From NCBI GenBank assembly GCA_049317725.1, contig JBMOHS010000117.1, positions 1 to 12,427 on the forward strand: DNA of 12,427 bases, written 5' to 3'. The position numbers and the translations under genes were made by a program. This DNA comes from CAIOZW01 sp049317725. GTDB lineage: Bacteria > Acidobacteriota > Blastocatellia > RBC074. The notes below the pieces were generated by a model. That model ran no database searches. It was not told where the DNA came from and was given only the letters and a program-made list of their open reading frames with translations. Below are positions 1 through 6,893 of this stretch, one piece after another; position 1 is the first letter of the stretch, and every line of letters starts with the position of its first letter.

Positions 1-368
1 TTGCCGGGGATACTGGTGCCTACTACACGGGCCGGACGTTGGGGCGACATAAGCTGGCCCCGCGGATCAGCCCCGGCAAGACGTGGGAAGGGGTCGCGGG
101 CGGACTGCTCGGCAACCTCGTCGCTGTTGTCGTCTCCCGGGGGACCTTCTTTCCCGAACTTCCGCTCTGGGAAGCTCTTCCCTTGGCCTTGTTGATGGGA
201 GGGTTGGGGGTGACCGGGGACCTTTGTGAGTCGATGATCAAGCGGGGGGCGCGAGCGAAGGATGCAGGAGGTCTTCTCCCGGGCCACGGTGGGCTGCTCG
301 ATCGGTTCGATAGTCTGCTCTTCAATGCGCCAGTCCTCTATTACTACGCCGTGAGCAGGTGGTTATGA
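1..368 (+). CDS. cdsA: Phosphatidate cytidylyltransferase, C-terminal part (5' end outside window)
   Basis: This enzyme makes CDP-diacylglycerol from phosphatidic acid and CTP at the inner membrane, the entry to phospholipid synthesis. Only the last ~121 codons are present; reading begins at base 3 and the N-terminal membrane segments lie outside the window. The visible part starts with GDTGAYYTGRTLGRHKLAP, followed by ISPGKTWEG, both typical of CdsA. It ends with the family signature: S-x-I-K-R, then K-D four residues later, then PGHGG and LDRFD, which includes the conserved Asp residues involved in metal and CTP binding. Two hydrophobic segments flank the signature. The TGA stop (366-368) overlaps the ATG of dxr (365-367) in an ATGA arrangement, so the two are probably translationally coupled. 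Family assignment is near certain. An internal TTG at 39 is just an ordinary codon of the ORF. Confidence 0.96.
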   Translation, partial: AGDTGAYYTGRTLGRHKLAPRISPGKTWEGVAGGLLGNLVAVVVSRGTFFPELPLWEALPLALLMGGLGVTGDLCESMIKRGARAKDAGGLLPGHGGLLDRFDSLLFNAPVLYYYAVSRWL

Positions 369-1543
369 AGCAAGTGGCGATTCTTGGATCGACGGGGTCG
401 ATTGGCTGCAACACGCTGCGGGTCATCGACGCGTTTCCGGAGGAGTACGGGGTAGCCGCGCTGGGCGCGGGCAGCAATGTCGGTGTGCTGGCCGACCAGA
501 TCGAGCGCTATCGGCCGCGGGTCGTCTCGGTCGCGGACGCGGCGACCGCTGCGGAGTTGCGTGGGATGCTGGCGGAGCGTCGAGTCGAGATTCCACCGCG
601 GATTGGAGTGGGGGTCGAGGGGCTGATCGAGGTTGCCACGTGTGAAGGGGTGGAGATCGTTATAGGAGCGGTCGTCGGAGCGCTCGGCTTGGTTCCCACC
701 CTGCGGGCGCTGGAGTTGGGGCGACGGGTCGCGCTCGCCAACAAGGAGACGCTCGTCATCGCCGGCGAGTTGATGACGACGGCGGCGGCGAAGTCGGGAG
801 CGGAATTGCTTCCGGTCGACAGCGAGCACAATGCCCTCCATCAGTGTTTGCGTGGCGAGGTGAGGGGGGAGCTGAAACGCATCATCCTCACGGCTTCCGG
901 AGGTCCGTTTCGTACCACGCCATTGGCGGAGATGGAACGGGCAACTCCAGGCGAGGCGCTCTGCCATCCAACTTGGCGGATGGGTGCCAAGATCACCATC
1001 GACTCCGCGACGATGATGAACAAAGGGCTCGAGGTGATCGAGGCCCGCTGGCTTTTCGATTGTGCAACGGAAGAGATCGATGTCATCGTCCATCCACAGT
1101 CGGTGATCCACTCGATGGTCGAACTGGTCGATGGGTCGATTCTCGCGCAGTTGGGGGTAACAGATATGCGCCACGCCATTCAGTACGCGCTGACCTATCC
1201 GAGCCGACGACCGTCAGTCTTGCCCCCACTCGATCTTGCCGCCCTGGGCCGTCTCGAGTTTTTCGCGCCCGACGAAGAGCGCTTTCCGTGCCTGCGCTTG
1301 GCCTACGACGCGTTGCGGGTCGGTGGGACAATGCCGGCGGTACTCAACGCCGCCAACGAAGTGGCCGTCAGCGCCTTTCTGGCAGGACGGATCTCTTTCG
1401 GAGAGATCGCACGGGTGATCGAGCGGACTTGCAGCACACACGAGGCCCTGCCGGCTCGGGATCTGGAGACAGTCTTGGCAGCAGATCGCTGGGCGCGCGA
1501 ATGGACTGGTGCTCAGATGGTCACCTGCGGGCAGCTCGCATGA
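365..1543 (+). CDS. dxr: 1-deoxy-D-xylulose 5-phosphate reductoisomerase
   Basis: Dxr (IspC) converts DXP to 2-C-methyl-D-erythritol 4-phosphate with NADPH, the committed step of the MEP isoprenoid pathway, in the cytosol. The 392-residue product has the usual family length. The NADPH loop GSTGSIG is at residues 8-14 and ANKE at 125-128. Metal and substrate residues are all present: D152 and E154 in DSEHNA, S188 in SGGPFR, H211 in HPTWRMG, and N229, K230 and E233 in MMNKGLEVIEA. These match the E. coli D150/E152/S186/H209/N227/K228/E231 set with a constant +2 offset, so the enzyme should be active. HPQSVIHSM and NAANEVAV are also present. ATG 365 was chosen over GTG 359 because it gives the normal N-terminus MKQVAILGSTG and a 4-base overlap with cdsA. 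No strong Shine-Dalgarno is visible (AGGTGG is only 2 bases away), which fits coupling to cdsA translation. Confidence 0.98.
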   Translation: MKQVAILGSTGSIGCNTLRVIDAFPEEYGVAALGAGSNVGVLADQIERYRPRVVSVADAATAAELRGMLAERRVEIPPRIGVGVEGLIEVATCEGVEIVIGAVVGALGLVPTLRALELGRRVALANKETLVIAGELMTTAAAKSGAELLPVDSEHNALHQCLRGEVRGELKRIILTASGGPFRTTPLAEMERATPGEALCHPTWRMGAKITIDSATMMNKGLEVIEARWLFDCATEEIDVIVHPQSVIHSMVELVDGSILAQLGVTDMRHAIQYALTYPSRRPSVLPPLDLAALGRLEFFAPDEERFPCLRLAYDALRVGGTMPAVLNAANEVAVSAFLAGRISFGEIARVIERTCSTHEALPARDLETVLAADRWAREWTGAQMVTCGQLA

Positions 1544-1657
1544 CCGCGCAGAATGGTACTGATTTGATGACCCTGATTGGAAGCGGGATCCCGACTCGCG
1601 CCAAGCCTGTTCTCGCCGAAGATGTCGAAGATGCCGATGATGCGGCGAAGGCGACTT

Positions 1658-1687
1658 TTGACAGTCCCCCCTGACCTGCCCTACACT
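1658..1687 (+). promoter_or_regulatory. Predicted sigma70-type promoter of rseP
   Basis: TTGACA (1658-1663), identical to the -35 consensus, is followed after 18 bases by TACACT (1682-1687), which matches four of six -10 positions. Transcription would start near 1694, about 24 bases before the GTG start of rseP, leaving room for the ribosome-binding site. It lies in the dxr-rseP gap (1544-1717), where no other gene is seen. This suggests rseP and possibly the following permease can be expressed independently of cdsA-dxr. Inferred from sequence only. Confidence 0.5.
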
Positions 1688-1702
1688 TGCCCGCATTGTT
1701 TT

Positions 1703-1710
1703 GAGAGGAG
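1703..1710 (+). promoter_or_regulatory. Ribosome-binding site that fixes the rseP start
   Basis: The purine run GAGAGGAG ends 7 bases before GTG 1718. Its position shows that translation starts there and not at the TTG 141 bases upstream (1577), which would add 47 mostly polar residues ahead of the catalytic membrane helix. Confidence 0.7.
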
Positions 1711-1717
1711 ATCCAAG

Positions 1718-3124
1718 GTGAGTTTTGTAGCATTTGTCGTCATTCTTTGCGCAATGATCGTCATCCATGAGTTTGGCCACTTCATTGTGGCGAAGATGCT
1801 CGGGATTTCGGTCGAGACCTTCTCCGTAGGGTTTGGGCCGCGATTGCTTGGCTTTCGGCTGGGTGAAACGGATTATCGGCTCAGCGCGATCCCCCTGGGC
1901 GGATACGTCAAGTTTCGCGGGGAGAATCTCGAGATGTTGCAGGGGGAGAGCGAAGGGTCGATCGATGAGTTCCTCGCTCACCCCAAATGGAAGCGGTTTC
2001 TGGTGGCGATCGCCGGTCCAGCCTTCAACATCGCGACGGCGATCCTCATTCCGGCAGTTGGAATTTTGATTGGGTTTCGCGACAGCGCCGATCAGGTTCA
2101 GAAGCCGACGATCGGGAGGGTAGCAGTAGAATCGGCCGCGGCACGTGCCGGACTTCTTCCGGGAGACCGGATCTTGGTGACCAATGGGCGTGAGAACCCC
2201 ACGTGGCGGGACATTGAACTGGAGGTCATGCTCCGGCCGAACGAGCCGATCGCGCTACGAGTCGATCGTCAAGGGCAGATGGTCGACCTGACATTGACGC
2301 CGAGCGCCCGACAGGTGGGGAACGAGCAGGTCGGGGACTCCGGGATCGAGCCCTACATCGCCCTCGAGAACATCCGAGTCCTGGGGGTACGGGAGGGAAT
2401 GCCCGCGGCTGTGGCGGGCCTGCGCCCTGGTGACAGAGTAGTTGCGCTCAATGGTCGACCCGTGGCCGCTTGGCACGAATTCAAGGATGGTTTGCAGGGG
2501 AGCCAAGGGGCACCGGTCACGCTGACTGTCGACCGATCGGGGCAGCGCCAAGATCTGACGGCGGCACCCGTGTTGCAGGATGGCGAGTACCGGCTGGGCT
2601 TTTCGCCGGACCTCTCCGTGACCGTCCAGACCGATTCGGTGTTGGGGGCGATCCGCTACGGGTGGGACTACAACTGGATGTGGCTTCGCATGACCGGGGT
2701 GGCCTTTCAACAGATCTTCAGTGGGCGCCGTTCGGCGCGGGACGCGGTAGGGGGACCGGTCAAGATCGCGCAAGAGACGATGAACACCTACGAGGTCGCC
2801 GGCTGGGCTGGGACCATCAAGTTGATGGGAATGTTGAGCCTCAACCTCGGTGTCTTCAATCTGCTGCCGATTCCAGTGCTGGACGGAGGCGTCATTCTTC
2901 TGCTTCTCATCGAAGGGATCATGGGGCTGCTTGGATTGACCCTCAGCATGAACGTGAGGGAACGGTTCCAGCAGGTTGGGTTCGTCATGGTTCTTCTCTT
3001 GATGGGGTTTGTCTTCATCAACGATTTCGTCAATCTCGGGCGCAGCTTCTTCCAGCGGGATGAGGCGCGAGAGCAGGTTGTCAAGCCACCACAGCCCTCG
3101 CCATCTCCGAGTCCGAACAGGTAG
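1718..3124 (+). CDS. rseP: Site-2 intramembrane zinc metalloprotease with two PDZ domains
   Basis: RseP/MmpA-type proteases cut transmembrane segments of regulatory proteins (for example anti-sigma factors already trimmed by a site-1 protease) and signal-peptide remnants within the inner membrane. The 468-residue product begins in a membrane helix carrying the zinc motif HEFGH at residues 17-21. Two PDZ-like domains follow: one around VAVESAAARAGLLPGDRI, the other around REGMPAAVAGLRPGDRVVALNG. A conserved GGPVKIA stretch and NLLPIPVLDGG follow; D389 of the LDG motif is the third zinc ligand. A further helix pair follows, then a Pro/Ser-rich tail. Two PDZ domains are as in E. coli RseP. The GTG start is supported by the ribosome-binding site 7 bases upstream. 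It lies downstream of dxr, as in many bacteria, with a predicted promoter of its own. No sigma/anti-sigma gene is in the window, so the substrate is unknown. Confidence 0.95.
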   Translation: MSFVAFVVILCAMIVIHEFGHFIVAKMLGISVETFSVGFGPRLLGFRLGETDYRLSAIPLGGYVKFRGENLEMLQGESEGSIDEFLAHPKWKRFLVAIAGPAFNIATAILIPAVGILIGFRDSADQVQKPTIGRVAVESAAARAGLLPGDRILVTNGRENPTWRDIELEVMLRPNEPIALRVDRQGQMVDLTLTPSARQVGNEQVGDSGIEPYIALENIRVLGVREGMPAAVAGLRPGDRVVALNGRPVAAWHEFKDGLQGSQGAPVTLTVDRSGQRQDLTAAPVLQDGEYRLGFSPDLSVTVQTDSVLGAIRYGWDYNWMWLRMTGVAFQQIFSGRRSARDAVGGPVKIAQETMNTYEVAGWAGTIKLMGMLSLNLGVFNLLPIPVLDGGVILLLLIEGIMGLLGLTLSMNVRERFQQVGFVMVLLLMGFVFINDFVNLGRSFFQRDEAREQVVKPPQPSPSPSPNR

Positions 3125-3154
3125 CAGGGAAGGGCACGTCGGAGGACTGGCATC

Positions 3155-4660
3155 TTGGCGCAGCAAGCAAAATTCATCCGTGGTCTCGGGTTGCTCGACT
3201 CGACGATGATCGTCGCCGGGTCGATGATTGGCTCAGGGATCTTCATCGTCTCGGCCGACATCGCCCGGCAAGTGGGGGCACCCGGATGGCTCTTGGTGGT
3301 CTGGGTGGTGACCGGGGCGTTGACGCTGATGGCGGCGCTGAGCTACGGCGAGCTGGCGGCGATGATGCCGAAGGCAGGGGGCCAGTACGTCTACCTCCGC
3401 GAAGCCTTCTCCCCCTTGTGGGGGTTCCTCTACGGTTGGACGCTCTTTCTCGTCATTCAGACGGGAACGATCGCGGCGGTTGCGGTAGGGTTTGCACGCT
3501 ACCTTGGGGTTCTTTGGCCGCGGATCTCAGAGACGAACTATCTGGTCGCCCCGATCGCGCTGGGGGGACAGTACGCGATCTCCCTCTCGACAGCACAACT
3601 GATGGGGATCGGGATGATCCTTCTCTTGACCTGGATGAACACCCGAGGGTTGCGGCTGGGTAAGTGGATTCAGAACGTCTTTACAGTGGCCAAGACAGGG
3701 GCCCTCATCGCCTTGATCGTACTGGGGGGGACGGTCGGGTACCAGGCGATCGCCGCCCAGGCCAATTTTGGGGATCTCTGGACGGTGCGTGGGTCCCTTC
3801 AAGAGGTCGGACAGGGGGTGACGGCGGCGACAGGTCTCGGGTTGCTGGTGGCAATCTGCGTGGCCCAGACCAATTCGCTCTTCTCCTCCGATGCCTGGCA
3901 CAACGTGACATTTACGGCTGGAGAGGTCCGCAACCCGCGCCGCAATCTGCCGCTCTCGCTGGCGCTCGGGACGATTCTGGTGATCTCGCTCTACCTGTTG
4001 GCCAATGCCGCCTACCTCGTTGCCTTACCCTTTGAGACGATCCAGACGGTGGCGAGTGATCGCGTCGCTTCCGCGACGGCGGAAGTCATCTTTCCAGGTG
4101 GCGGCGCGGCGTTGATGGCCGTGGGGATTCTCATCTCGATCTTCGGCTGCAACAATGGGTTGATTCTGACGGGGGCACGTGCCTACTACGCCATGGCGCA
4201 GGACGGGCTCTTCTTCCGCGCGGCAGGGCAGCTCAATCGCTCCCACGTGCCCGCCTGGGGGTTGGTGATCCAGTGCCTCTGGTCTTGCCTGCTGGTCTTG
4301 CCCAGAACGGTCCAAGTGGCCGCGGATGGAACATTGAGCTATGGGAACCTCTACGGGAACCTGCTCAACTATGTCATCTCGGCGGCACTCCTCTTCTATT
4401 TATTGACGATCACGGCAATCTTTGTCTTGCGGCGCAAGCGGCCGGATCTACCCCGTCCGTACCGTGCGATTGGGTATCCAGTGATTCCCGCGTTGTATGT
4501 GATTGGAGCTGGAGTGGTGTTGGTGGTACTGTTCGCCTACCAGACCGCGACGACTTGGCCGGGGCTGGTGATTGTGGTCAGTGGGGTCCCGGTCTACTTT
4601 GGATGGCGAGCCCTTGCCCGCCGGCGTGGAATCGAGCCGGTCGAGGCCTTCAGCGAGTAG
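3155..4660 (+). CDS. APC-family amino-acid permease, LAT/SteT-like
   Basis: A 501-residue, highly hydrophobic inner-membrane carrier with about 12 predicted helices, expected to move amino acids by proton/sodium symport or exchange. The first helix has the unwound substrate-binding motif GSGIF (residues 26-30) inside STMIVAGSMIGSGIF. SYGELAAMMPKAGGQYVYLR after helix 2 is the conserved APC loop, and RKRPDLPRPYRAIGYP before the last helices is typical of bacterial relatives of L-type transporters (SteT/YkbA group). Substrate cannot be read from the sequence; neutral amino acids are most usual for this group. The start is TTG: a GGAGGA site (3141-3146) lies 8 bases upstream and no better ATG precedes helix 1. 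It begins 30 bases after rseP, so probably shares its transcript. No clear intrinsic terminator follows. Confidence 0.9.
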   Translation: MAQQAKFIRGLGLLDSTMIVAGSMIGSGIFIVSADIARQVGAPGWLLVVWVVTGALTLMAALSYGELAAMMPKAGGQYVYLREAFSPLWGFLYGWTLFLVIQTGTIAAVAVGFARYLGVLWPRISETNYLVAPIALGGQYAISLSTAQLMGIGMILLLTWMNTRGLRLGKWIQNVFTVAKTGALIALIVLGGTVGYQAIAAQANFGDLWTVRGSLQEVGQGVTAATGLGLLVAICVAQTNSLFSSDAWHNVTFTAGEVRNPRRNLPLSLALGTILVISLYLLANAAYLVALPFETIQTVASDRVASATAEVIFPGGGAALMAVGILISIFGCNNGLILTGARAYYAMAQDGLFFRAAGQLNRSHVPAWGLVIQCLWSCLLVLPRTVQVAADGTLSYGNLYGNLLNYVISAALLFYLLTITAIFVLRRKRPDLPRPYRAIGYPVIPALYVIGAGVVLVVLFAYQTATTWPGLVIVVSGVPVYFGWRALARRRGIEPVEAFSE

Positions 4661-4951
4661 GCGCCAGGGGGCAAGGCGGGGGAGATCCCGTGGCTTGCTA
4701 CCGCTGGCCCGTGCCGCGTTTTCCCTTCTGTTCTGAATGGGGGAGCGTCAGGCGCGATGTCCGGGAGATGGTCCAACCGGAATATCTCCCCCACACCTTT
4801 GTCGATCCGCAGTCCATTCTGAATTCTGACGTACCACCCTCGTCGGCGTGATGAGGCAGGTGGGAGAGGTGAGATTCCATTGTCCGGTGGGAGCTGGTCC
4901 GTGCCCCTGGGGAGTGGAGCATGAATCTGGATACGCCCTGAGGAGGCTTCG
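4661..4951 (+). promoter_or_regulatory. Intergenic leader with repeated G-rich blocks and a complementary C-rich block
   Basis: No gene is seen in this 291-base gap between the two permeases. The purine block GGGGGAGAT occurs at 4678-4686, TGGGGGAG at 4738-4745 and GGGAGAT at 4763-4769. ATCTCCCCCA at 4784-4793 can pair perfectly with 9, 8 and 7 bases of them respectively, so the pairings are mutually exclusive. The shortest hairpin (4763-4790) also has an inner GGT/ACC pairing. A separate small hairpin (GCAAG 4671-4675 with CTTGC 4694-4698, plus CGGG/CCCG inside) lies just after the first permease. I recognise no known riboswitch or T-box and no convincing promoter. Whether it regulates the downstream gene is inference. 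Confidence 0.3.
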
Positions 4952-6790
4952 ATGTCACTTTTTGCGACCAAGTCGATCGATGCGATCATTGCCGAAGCAC
5001 AGGAGACCGGCGAGCATACCCTGAAAAAGACGCTCAGCTCGCTCGATCTGATCATGCTGGGTATTGGCGCGATCATTGGGACGGGGATCTTCGTCTTGAC
5101 AGGACAGGCGGCCGGGAAGCACGCCGGGCCGGCCGTGGTCGTCTCGATGATTCTGGCGGGAGTGGTCAGTGCCTTCGCGGCGTTCTGTTACTCCGAGTTT
5201 GCGTCGAGTGTGCCGATTTCTGGGTCAGCCTACGCGTATGGATATGGCACATTGGGAGAGTTTGTTGCCTGGATCATTGGCTGGGACCTGATCCTTGAGT
5301 ACGCATTTGGAGCGGCGACCGTCGCGGTCGGCTGGTCAGGGTACGTCGTCAGCTTTCTCAAGGACTTGGGGATCCAGGTGCCCCCGCAGTTGACCGTGGG
5401 GCCGTGGACGACGCTGACCTTGGCCGATGGGAGTCAGGTAACAGGCTTGATCAACCTGCCAGGGTTGCTCATCTCAGTGGCGGTGACATTGCTTCTGATC
5501 AAGGGCATCAAGGAGTCGGCCTCGTTCAACTCGGTGATTGTTGTCATCAAGGTGGTGGTCGTTCTGCTCTTCATCGTCGCGGGGATTGGCTATGTCAGCA
5601 AGGACAACCTCGGGATTGGCTGTACCGCGGGAGCGCCGGGCTGCGCGGAGTTCATGCCCTTTGGTTTCGGCGGCGTGATTACGGGCGCAGCGGTGATCTT
5701 CTTCGCCTACATTGGTTTCGACGCCGTCTCGACAGCTGCCCAGGAGGCGCGCGATCCGAAGCGGGATATGCCGATCGGGATCCTCGGCTCCCTCGCCGTC
5801 TGCACGGTCCTCTATGTACTGGTGGCCGGGATCATGGTCGGACTGGTCGACTACCGGATGCTGACCAACGCAGCTGCCCCGATCGCGGTGGCAGTCGACG
5901 AGGCGCTCAAGCTGGCGAAGGGGACGACGATGGGGACGATCCTCGCGGGCTTTCCGATGATCATCAAAGTGGGAGCAGTGCTTGGGCTCAGCTCGACGAT
6001 GGTGGTCATGGTTATGGGGCAGCCGCGGGTCTTCTACTCGATGTCAAAGGATGGGCTCTTGCCGGGCTGGGCGGCGAAGGTTCACCCGAAGTACCAGACA
6101 CCGTACGTGACGACGGCGATTACCGGGACAATCGTGGCGATTCTCGCCGGGTTCGTTCCGATCAGCCTGCTGGGCGAGCTGGTAAGCATTGGAACGCTCT
6201 TCGCGTTTGTCATTGTCGGAACAGGGATCATCATTCTGCGCCGCTCGAGCCCGACGATGAACCGCCCTTTCAAGGTGCCGTTCTCGCCATTCGTGCCGAT
6301 TGCCACCGTCGTTTCGTCGGCATACCTGATGAACAGCCTGCCGCTCGATACGTGGATCCGGCTGATCGACTGGATGTGTCTTGGCTTGGTGCTCTACTTC
6401 GCCTACAGCTACCGGCATAGCAACCTGGGGAAGGAGGGGAATGGCGGGAACGGCCCAGAGACATCCGGGGCAGCCGGGGCTGAGACGACCGCCTACAAGC
6501 CGCCGCAGGCCGCCTTGGTCGGGATCGGGTTGACACTTCTGCTGACCACTTGGCAAGTCCACACCTACATCCCAGGGGCGGGTCTGCTCGATTATGGCAT
6601 CCGGCTCTTCTTCTGGATCGTTGTCGGATTGATGGTGGTCATGCTGATGTATGGGCGCAAGGATCAGCGGGTGAAGCGGAGCGAGCAGGTCCGGAAAGTG
6701 GGATTGGCGATCTCGTTGCTCAACCTGGTGGTGTGGGCGGGGATCACCTACTGGTTCTTTGTCCACTACGCTGAGCTGCACGCGAAGTAG
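4952..6790 (+). CDS. APC-family permease, cationic amino acid transporter (CAT) type
   Basis: A 612-residue inner-membrane amino-acid carrier. A ~30-residue cytosolic N-terminus (ending EHTLKKTLSSLDL) leads into helix 1 with GTGIF at residues 43-47. The loop AFCYSEFASSVPISGSAYAY and the segment EARDPKRDMPIGI are hallmarks of the CAT subfamily (YfnA/GkApcT relatives). MNRPFKVPFSPFVP precedes the last conserved helices. About 100 further residues follow, with a Gly/Glu-rich linker (GNGGNGPETSGAAG) and roughly three more hydrophobic segments, so the protein has about 14-15 helices. This is longer than the 12-helix permease upstream; CATs often have 14. The ATG is preceded by a perfect AGGAGG (4941-4946) at 5 bases. 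The substrate could be arginine, lysine or broader; the sequence does not decide. It is followed by a strong terminator. Confidence 0.92.
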   Translation: MSLFATKSIDAIIAEAQETGEHTLKKTLSSLDLIMLGIGAIIGTGIFVLTGQAAGKHAGPAVVVSMILAGVVSAFAAFCYSEFASSVPISGSAYAYGYGTLGEFVAWIIGWDLILEYAFGAATVAVGWSGYVVSFLKDLGIQVPPQLTVGPWTTLTLADGSQVTGLINLPGLLISVAVTLLLIKGIKESASFNSVIVVIKVVVVLLFIVAGIGYVSKDNLGIGCTAGAPGCAEFMPFGFGGVITGAAVIFFAYIGFDAVSTAAQEARDPKRDMPIGILGSLAVCTVLYVLVAGIMVGLVDYRMLTNAAAPIAVAVDEALKLAKGTTMGTILAGFPMIIKVGAVLGLSSTMVVMVMGQPRVFYSMSKDGLLPGWAAKVHPKYQTPYVTTAITGTIVAILAGFVPISLLGELVSIGTLFAFVIVGTGIIILRRSSPTMNRPFKVPFSPFVPIATVVSSAYLMNSLPLDTWIRLIDWMCLGLVLYFAYSYRHSNLGKEGNGGNGPETSGAAGAETTAYKPPQAALVGIGLTLLLTTWQVHTYIPGAGLLDYGIRLFFWIVVGLMVVMLMYGRKDQRVKRSEQVRKVGLAISLLNLVVWAGITYWFFVHYAELHAK

Positions 6791-6820
6791 CGGATCCCGG
6801 AGACGAGGTCACGGGCGATC

Positions 6821-6869
6821 GAAAGAAGCTGGCGAGGGAGAGTCGATCTCTTCCTCGCCAGCTTTTTTC
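6821..6869. terminator. Long-stem intrinsic terminator between convergent genes, probably bidirectional
   Basis: Bases 6821-6842 pair with 6848-6869 in a stem of about 22 base pairs, with two wobble/GT positions, closing a 5-base loop (6843-6847). The core is AAGCTGGCGAGG against CCTCGCCAGCTT. On the plus strand it ends in a run of six T (6863-6868). On the minus strand the outer arm reads TTCTTTC, so it could also end the converging SIS-gene transcript, whose stop is at 6894. It lies 30 bases after the CAT permease stop. Confidence 0.9.
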
Positions 6870-6893
6870 GTTCAGGCAGAAGCCGGGTGGGTG

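Noticed and set aside
344..1174. A 276-codon minus-strand frame opposite dxr
   Set aside because: Its composition (Arg, His, Asp, Pro rich) is that of an antisense shadow, and dxr on the other strand is beyond doubt.
1617..1650. Imperfect GATG/CGAAGATG repetition after dxr
   Set aside because: Short and irregular, with no clear unit or partner; likely compositional.
1577..1717. N-terminal extension of RseP from TTG 1577
   Set aside because: It would place 47 mostly polar residues before the catalytic helix, contains the predicted promoter, and a good ribosome-binding site points to GTG 1718.
2255..3166. A 303-codon minus-strand frame opposite rseP
   Set aside because: Shadow of the rseP frame; no domain, no ribosome-binding site seen, and it crosses the rseP-permease junction.
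4888..4905. CTGGTCCG stretch recalling part of the ykkC guanidine riboswitch
   Set aside because: The other conserved parts (the upstream CTAGGG-type block and the downstream ACACGG-type block) are not present, so the match is probably chance.
5404..6420. A 338-codon plus-strand frame inside the CAT permease in another phase
   Set aside because: Gly/Arg/Asp-rich nonsense composition within a clear membrane protein gene.
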